Source of the DNA: Candidatus Uhrbacteria bacterium
Lineage (GTDB): Bacteria; Patescibacteriota; Patescibacteriia; 2-12-FULL-60-25
Assembly (NCBI GenBank): GCA_018499965.2
Contig: JAHBAS020000006.1
Span: forward strand, 31,559 to 95,558
DNA: 64,000 nt
Direction: 5' to 3'
The stretch's first letter is position 1. Each line of letters opens with the position of its first letter. This document shows, in pieces, positions 59,080 through 64,000 of this stretch. Made by a program: the position numbers and the translations under genes. The notes beneath the pieces are model-generated. The model had not been told where the DNA came from. It saw only the letters and a program-made list of their open reading frames with translations, and did no database searches.

Positions 59080-60954
59080 TTAGTATCGCATGCGTCCATT
59101 AAAGACCCTGAAAGTACGTTCCGAAATATCACCGGTTTCAACGAGGAAAAACGCGTCTCCATAACTCACGACCGTGCTCGTGGCTGGCGTTTCTTCATCG
59201 CGCAGGTCTTCTTGTTCTTGGAAGCGTTCATACTCGGCTTCGGTAGTCGGGTGATACGCGATCACGTGTGCGTATGGGTGTTCTCCGGTGATCGTCGGCT
59301 TGCCGGAGTAGAGCATCGTGCTGTCGTCCGAAGAGGTGAGGATGAGCTTCGTCGTGTCTCCGAGGATTCCGGTTGATCGATTCTGCATTTCGAGGGCTGC
59401 GGATCCAGTCGTGAGCGTTTGGGCATGCAACGAAGCGCGATCAAGCGTGATGGAAATTGCCGTTGCCTTTCCGGATAAGACCATGCTCGCATCATCAAAG
59501 AGTGAAGCGGTGACGACTTGTCCTTGGAGATCTTGCCAATCGATTTCCGCTCCGTTTTCTGCATGGATCTTTGGGTTGTTCCGAAGATTTCCTTTGATGC
59601 TGATTCGTGCGTTCTTCGTCGCTTCAATAGCTTGCAGCGTGTCCGCATCCACGGTGATCGTCACGGGATCCATATCACATCCGAGGCATCGCCCGTCGTC
59701 TTCCTGCGTTTCCTTTGGACGAATGGTGAGCGTATGGTTTTCCGTTTTAATGTCCATACCTTCAAGATCAACCCGTCGTCCTTTTACCGTGGCCTGCGTG
59801 CTGGTTCCGGCGCGCAAGATCATGCGCATATCCGATCCGGAAACCGCGAGCGTGGTGATGTCTGAAAAAGGAATGACGCGTTGTTCGGTTTGGAGCAGGG
59901 GATGCGCAAGATAGGTCGCGCGAAGTTCTGGAACGTAACGGAGCCCGAGCGCGCAGCACGTAATGCCTGAAAGCATCCATACACCAACGAGAATGGAACC
60001 GATCGCAAACGTCATCACTGGCTTGCGACGGATCAATGCGATGCCTCCAAGTAAAAAGAAGAGCGCAGGAAGGGCCAGGGAAAGGAATCCGGTAACCGCG
60101 ATCCACATGAATGGAATGCTTTGTGTCAGCTCCCTGATCGGGATATGCGCGATTTTATACGGAGCATTGATATTCAACATCGCGTAGAGCGCGGCAATGC
60201 CAAGGCCCGCCACGGCGATCATCGATCCGATGATGAGGAGCGATCCAAAAAGGATGCGCAATGCGGGCAACATCCATCGCCAGATTTTTTGGATCGCTCC
60301 AAAGAAGGCTCGAAGGAGTTGAAAGGGGATCTCGAGGATTTTTTGAAACGTGGATTGGGCTTTTTGAACGCCTTTATGCTGCGTCATGCGTTCGAGCGCG
60401 CTGAGCGTGGGCGCTTGGCCACGCATTTCCAATTTCTGATTCGGCGTTTCGGCTCGTGGCATGGCGATCCAGAGGATGATGTAGAGCACGAACGCGAATC
60501 CGCCGGTGAGGGTGAAGGCGATGAAGAGAACTCGAATGAGAACCGGATCAACGTCGAAGTACGTGGCGATTCCGGAAGCGACGCCCGCGATCACGGCATT
60601 GTCCATGTCTCGATAGAGCTTTCGTTTTACGCGCGTTTCCGGTTCCGCGTTCGTCTTTGTCTCTTGCTGCGCCTTCGACTCCTCGCCGATCGCATCATCG
60701 AAATCTTTTGCGGTTCCCATCACGCCGATGAGCGTATCCACGTCTTCAATCGTGATCACGTTTTTATATTCCGTGATCGTTGATTGGAGTTTTTCGGCGA
60801 TGCTCGCTTCAATGTCCGTAACGACTTCTTCCACGTTCGCTCCGGATCCGAAGTGATTTTTAATGTCTTGCAAATAGTTGCTCAAGCGTTCATGCGCCTC
60901 TTCCTCGATGAGGAAGTTGCGGCCATGGATGTTTACGGAAATCGTTTTCTTCAT
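59080..60954 (-). CDS. PspC-domain membrane protein with adhesin-head-like C-terminus
   Basis: This 624-residue protein starts with a charged domain that includes RLSNYLQDIKNHFG and TLIGVMGTAKDF. A PspC domain follows near residues 105-175 (KLYRDMDNAVIAGVASGIATYFDVDP, a Gly/Ala-rich TM signature). Four or five more TM helices run to about residue 350. A C-terminal beta-helix region of DUF2807 type (IKTENHTLTIRPKE, AIEATKNARISIKGNLRN) is predicted outside. PspC proteins respond to membrane stress. It starts 3 bases after padR, which likely controls it. Confidence 0.8.
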   Translation of the reverse strand: MKKTISVNIHGRNFLIEEEAHERLSNYLQDIKNHFGSGANVEEVVTDIEASIAEKLQSTITEYKNVITIEDVDTLIGVMGTAKDFDDAIGEESKAQQETKTNAEPETRVKRKLYRDMDNAVIAGVASGIATYFDVDPVLIRVLFIAFTLTGGFAFVLYIILWIAMPRAETPNQKLEMRGQAPTLSALERMTQHKGVQKAQSTFQKILEIPFQLLRAFFGAIQKIWRWMLPALRILFGSLLIIGSMIAVAGLGIAALYAMLNINAPYKIAHIPIRELTQSIPFMWIAVTGFLSLALPALFFLLGGIALIRRKPVMTFAIGSILVGVWMLSGITCCALGLRYVPELRATYLAHPLLQTEQRVIPFSDITTLAVSGSDMRMILRAGTSTQATVKGRRVDLEGMDIKTENHTLTIRPKETQEDDGRCLGCDMDPVTITVDADTLQAIEATKNARISIKGNLRNNPKIHAENGAEIDWQDLQGQVVTASLFDDASMVLSGKATAISITLDRASLHAQTLTTGSAALEMQNRSTGILGDTTKLILTSSDDSTMLYSGKPTITGEHPYAHVIAYHPTTEAEYERFQEQEDLRDEETPATSTVVSYGDAFFLVETGDISERTFRVFNGRMRY

Positions 60955-60957
60955 AGA

Positions 60958-61314
60958 TTAGGTGTTTTGGAGTTGGTGGATGGCATGTTCGAGGTTTTGC
61001 CACTGTTCTTTGCAGCTCGTGAGGAACCGTTCGCCTTTCGCGGTGAGTGAATAGTACTTTCGCGGCGGCCCGGCTTTGCTTTCTTCCCAGTCGTACGTCA
61101 GGAGGTCGGCATTCTTTAATCGGGAGAGCAGGGGATAGATCGTGCCTTCCACAACCGTGAGCTGCACGTCTTTGAGGCTCTCGATGATTTCGTTCGCGTA
61201 GGTCTTGCGCTTCGCGATCACAAGCAGAATGGCGAATTCAAGCACGCCTTTGCGCATTTGCGCCTCGGCATTGTCGAGCGTTTTTTGCAGGTGGTTTTCT
61301 GCGGACATAGGCAT
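60958..61314 (-). CDS. PadR-family transcriptional regulator
   Basis: This winged-helix repressor has the PadR signature: MRKGVLEFAILLVIAKRKTYANEIIESL, VVEGTIYPLLSRLKNADLL and RKYYSLTAKGERF. The predicted transcript start (near 61317) lies downstream of the track ATG at 61335, so the start must be 61314 or 61308. This leaves a leader of only 3-9 bases. It is the first gene of a two-gene operon with the PspC protein. Its own promoter carries a perfect inverted repeat, so autoregulation is likely. Confidence 0.87.
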   Translation of the reverse strand: MPMSAENHLQKTLDNAEAQMRKGVLEFAILLVIAKRKTYANEIIESLKDVQLTVVEGTIYPLLSRLKNADLLTYDWEESKAGPPRKYYSLTAKGERFLTSCKEQWQNLEHAIHQLQNT

Positions 61315-61323
61315 GATTGGGCT

Positions 61324-61358
61324 ACTATAATACATGCTACCTTTTTATGCAAGGTAGC
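61324..61358 (-). promoter_or_regulatory. padR promoter overlapped by a palindromic operator
   Basis: On the minus strand TTGCAT (61352-61347), 17 bases and TATAGT (61329-61324). The inverted repeat GCTACCTT-TTTATGC-AAGGTAGC (61336-61358) covers the -35 and spacer. A bound dimer would block RNA polymerase, so it is a likely PadR operator. Confidence 0.65.
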
Positions 61359-61496
61359 GGAGAGATTTTATAATATAGAGCATTTCACAGAAAATACATG
61401 TTCGCGTCGTGTCCATCCTGATTTTTCTGTGTATATCTTCTTTTTTCGCTTAACGGTGCGGGCTTGCGTGGGAAATTTGTGAATGGTACTGACTGT

Positions 61497-62186
61497 ATGG
61501 TTATTATGAATACTCTACGAATCAGTTCTCTTGTCGTCGCTTGCGCGCTCGTACTCGCCGGTGGCATCGCATATTATCGATATGCAGCGCGTGAACCCGC
61601 GTCTCCCAAAATCGTCGCCATCCAAGGGTCGAATGATTCGCAAGTCAGTGCATCGTCTACGGTAGAAAGTCTTGATACGTCAAATTGGAAAACGTTTCGG
61701 AATGAACAGATGGGGTTTGAGATGAAATATCCGGATTCGTGGGAAGTTGAGGCAGAACGTCTCGATGGTTCTATAGGAACGTCATCCTCGTCAACGTTGG
61801 CATCTAGGCGATCATTAAGTTTTAAACGAAAGGGGGAAGGATATATGGATACGGATTCCCTCAGGTTCTCCATGGATGTCATTGATTCAAGTCTTCATCC
61901 GAAAATCTTTCAAGAAACGTATGGGAATGAATTGCCAAATTATGGAACCGTTTTATCTTTAGCAGAATTTCAATCTACCATTGAATTGATGGATGATGCT
62001 AAACCTACTTTTATAGAATCAAAAAATGATGTTCCGGGATATTGGGTTTACAATCAAACAATTCTCTTAAAGATCGAGGGTCGTTATTTCTTGGCTTGGA
62101 TGATTGCAACAGGTTCGGAAAAAGAAGTCGTTTCTAAGCACATCGTCGAATTTCGAGATGTCCTGAAATCTTTTAAGTCAAGATAG
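61497..62186 (+). CDS. Membrane-anchored protein with a PsbP-like domain
   Basis: The start at 61497 (MVIMNTLRIS) opens a TM helix (ISSLVVACALVLAGGIAYY, residues about 9-28); ATG 61506 is an alternative and the track start adds 11 residues. A Ser-rich linker is followed by a domain with KTFRNEQMGFEMKYPDSWEVE, a motif common in CPR exported proteins of the PsbP/MOG1 type. The C-terminus (LAWMIATGSEKEVVSKHIVEFRDVLKSF) fits that fold. The function is unknown. It is divergent from padR. Confidence 0.7.
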   Translation: MVIMNTLRISSLVVACALVLAGGIAYYRYAAREPASPKIVAIQGSNDSQVSASSTVESLDTSNWKTFRNEQMGFEMKYPDSWEVEAERLDGSIGTSSSSTLASRRSLSFKRKGEGYMDTDSLRFSMDVIDSSLHPKIFQETYGNELPNYGTVLSLAEFQSTIELMDDAKPTFIESKNDVPGYWVYNQTILLKIEGRYFLAWMIATGSEKEVVSKHIVEFRDVLKSFKSR

Positions 62187-62205
62187 CGTTTTTTCCTTGT
62201 TTCTT

Positions 62206-62235
62206 GGGCTGCTTGAGATGCATACTAGGCAGCCC
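62206..62235 (+). terminator. Hairpin after the 61497 gene
   Basis: GGGCTGC and GCAGCCC form a 7-bp stem on a 16-base loop, followed by TTAG. It is a weak terminator candidate 20 bases past the stop. Confidence 0.4.
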
Positions 62236-62305
62236 TTAGAACGAGGAACGTTCTTTCGACAATTACAGAGCATATCGCGTGTATCGCGATGGAAAGTGAA
62301 ATAAA

Positions 62306-64000
62306 ATGTTATCTACTCGTACATTAAGTTTGGTTGCATTGTTAACGGTTGGCGGTTGTGCGGAACGAATGGCGTTCAACGAAAGCAGTTCAATTTCTTT
62401 GAGCGCTGAAGCATTAACGTGCAATCCAAGCAATTCGGATACATGTTGTGAAAAAACGAAGGAGGTCTGTATAGATCCAAAAACAAATAAGGAATTTGTG
62501 TATGGAGACGTGGTAGCTAGTTATTTTGGCTATGATGCAAAATCGAACGGAGCCTGTACTGGAAGTGTTTCCGGTGAGCATCAGTGTGCTCAATTCGCGA
62601 AAAATTTCTATATAGGCGTCTTAAATCACGCATCCTGCGTCGGTGAAGCTTCTACGTGTTCTGGATTTACGCAAAAGTGGTCTCCGAAGGTGAATGGAGT
62701 GTACACAAATGCGGCCCTGAGCGTTGAAGAAAGTTACCCTAATGACGAAGATCCGCTTTTCATTTTTCGATCCTCAAATAAGGGTTGGAATAGCCTTAGT
62801 GAGCCGCCTCGTGATACGGATATCCTTGTATTCGAGAACGGAAACGCAGGACACTTTGTGATTGCAAGTGGAGCGACTGACACCTCGGATGCTTCTCTTA
62901 CAGAGATGGAGATTCCGATTATTGAGGAAAATGTGGCTATCCTCTCGGATAAGAATAATGGTCCTGGAGGGACTTGCCATCATCGCATCCTTGTTGGCGA
63001 TAAGAGCGGTGACACGTGGAATGTGAAATCTGGAATCGGAGAAAGTTATAAATATACGGGTTTCATCCGTCATAATCTTGCTGGAATTTTTGAAAGCATC
63101 GGTTGGAATAAGCAGGATGGCATAAGCGCTCTTTTTCGAGCGAAGTATATTAAGCACGAGACGAAGCTTGGTTGGGCCTTTAGGGATAATAAAGGCAGCT
63201 TGTTCGTTCACGATGTTCATGGCGTAAAGCTACAGAACTTCGTAAATACGAATGCTGAAAATCGTTTCGGGACGGATGGTCAAACTGCACTCGCTCTTTC
63301 ATCGGATCGTAAAAATGTCCATCTCTTAAAAGAGGGGTTCTGGGGAGCGTATAAATGCATCCCAGATTCTAATCAAAAAGCGATGGGTGGCGCAGAGTAT
63401 CTCGGTGCTCCAAAGACCGATGAACTCGTTGGACGTATTGATGGGAATTGTCAGGTCATTGCTGATCCGAATGTTCCTCTTGTTACGTATCAACAATTCG
63501 AAAAAGGTTGTCTTTGGTGGCGTGATGCTGTTGATGGAAAAGTTCATATCCATCTTTACAGCGGAAGCTCCATTAATGCAGAAAAGGCAACAAAATGTGG
63601 TATCCAGGTAGAAAACAATCCGCCGTCTGCGAATTGCGTTGATGATTGTTCGCCTGGAACGCAGCGTTGTTATGATTCCAATCGATTGCAGATTTGTGGT
63701 CATCCGGGAACGGATAGTTGCTATCATTGGTTGATGCTTTCTTGTGGTGGAGGAACGGTATGCATACAGAACGAATGTGCTATTCCGTCAGCATCGACCG
63801 TAAGTTGCGATCCAATGATCGCAGAACCGTGCACCTGTTCAACGGGTGTAACGGGTAAGCGTTGGTGGCGCGCGGATTGCTCGGGGTATAACGAGTGTAT
63901 CTGTGCCGCATCGACGGCTGCTGTGTCGTCCGTAACTGGAACTGGCGGAACGAGTTCCGTGACGAGTGCGAATCCATCAATGGGTGGATACGTCTCCTCG
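62306..64000 (+). CDS. Large Cys-rich lipoprotein with possible CHAP-like domain, cut at the window edge
   Basis: The frame runs 565 codons to the end without a stop; it is absent from the ORF track because it is open-ended. It starts MLSTRTLSLVALLTVGGC, with the lipobox VGGC. Residues of about 80-200 have HQCAQFAKNFY and, later, DTDILVFENGNAGHFVIASG. This recalls the Cys and His of CHAP/NlpC-type peptidases, though the match is loose. A Cys-rich module follows (DDCSPGTQRCYDSNRLQICG, CGGGTVCIQNEC), like those in myxobacterial surface proteins. A Gly/Thr/Ser linker (TGTGGTSSVTS) then begins. It belongs to the same lipoprotein group as the genes at 1243, 10176 and 48842. Confidence 0.75.
   Translation, partial: MLSTRTLSLVALLTVGGCAERMAFNESSSISLSAEALTCNPSNSDTCCEKTKEVCIDPKTNKEFVYGDVVASYFGYDAKSNGACTGSVSGEHQCAQFAKNFYIGVLNHASCVGEASTCSGFTQKWSPKVNGVYTNAALSVEESYPNDEDPLFIFRSSNKGWNSLSEPPRDTDILVFENGNAGHFVIASGATDTSDASLTEMEIPIIEENVAILSDKNNGPGGTCHHRILVGDKSGDTWNVKSGIGESYKYTGFIRHNLAGIFESIGWNKQDGISALFRAKYIKHETKLGWAFRDNKGSLFVHDVHGVKLQNFVNTNAENRFGTDGQTALALSSDRKNVHLLKEGFWGAYKCIPDSNQKAMGGAEYLGAPKTDELVGRIDGNCQVIADPNVPLVTYQQFEKGCLWWRDAVDGKVHIHLYSGSSINAEKATKCGIQVENNPPSANCVDDCSPGTQRCYDSNRLQICGHPGTDSCYHWLMLSCGGGTVCIQNECAIPSASTVSCDPMIAEPCTCSTGVTGKRWWRADCSGYNECICAASTAAVSSVTGTGGTSSVTSANPSMGGYVSS

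Noticed and set aside
1-64000. CRISPR arrays, insertion sequences, prophage or integrase genes
   Set aside because: No regularly spaced repeats of array type, no transposase or integrase motifs and no target-site duplications were seen.

Overview
The window looks like a chromosomal segment of a Candidate Phyla Radiation (Patescibacteria) bacterium of moderate GC content. The evidence is the kind of gene set. Short, streamlined housekeeping genes (recO, aspS, scpA/scpB, typA, parA/parB, a long RelA/SpoT protein, topA, dprA, pth, der, LCP protein, comF) are mixed with many secreted or membrane proteins of unknown function and a VirB4/PrgI-type secretion cluster. TAA, TAG and TGA all end recognisable genes, so the ordinary bacterial code applies and the TGA-to-Gly code of some CPR lineages does not. 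A finer placement cannot be supported from the sequence alone.

Layout. 0-10 kb (+): end of an unknown gene, recO, a lipoprotein, a membrane protein, an aspartyl-tRNA synthetase without the usual GAD insertion, scpA-scpB-D,D-peptidase-glycosyltransferase, a cupin and a secreted protein. 10-14.6 kb: a Thr-rich lipoprotein, an initiator tRNA with an unusual anticodon arm (-), a secreted family-44 glycoside hydrolase and a CAU tRNA. 14.6-25.6 kb (mostly -): a PEP-synthase-like/rhodanese pair, a frameshifted Cys-rich membrane protein, an M16 peptidase, a tiny basic protein behind an inverted repeat, a DUF4105 protein, typA, a zinc-ribbon protein, purM interrupted by an in-frame TAG, and tRNA-Leu. 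25.8-30.7 kb (+): parA-parB, rel, and a coiled-coil protein. 30.8-38.3 kb (-): topA, dprA, pth, der, LCP protein. 38.5-48.6 kb (+): a polytopic membrane protein, a large soluble protein, PrgI-like, VirB4 N-terminal and VirB4 ATPase proteins, a membrane-anchored protein and comF. 48.7-54.1 kb (+): a repeat-rich lipoprotein, CYTH, DUF2200 and DKNYY proteins, and a membrane protein paired with an SPFH-like lipoprotein. 54.2-57.2 kb: tRNA-Ser, a DUF362 protein, then about 750 bases with no convincing gene but with hairpins, a promoter and terminators (candidate RNA), a two-TM protein and tRNA-Arg(GCG). 57.2-64 kb: an XRE/DUF2178 pair, a secreted protein, a PspC/adhesin-head protein with its PadR regulator and operator, and a lipoprotein running off the end.

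How things fit together. The housekeeping part covers DNA repair and segregation, translation, stringent response and cell-wall work. The accessory part is dominated by cell-surface functions. At least four lipoproteins share one plan: a lipobox, then a Gly/Ser/Thr-rich linker with or without Cys-rich modules, then a globular part. Several genes carry near-consensus TTGACA-17-TATAAT-type promoters. With the GH44 enzyme and the secretion cluster, this fits an organism that invests in its surface and in contact with other cells or polymers.

No CRISPR array, insertion sequence, rRNA gene or phage module was seen.
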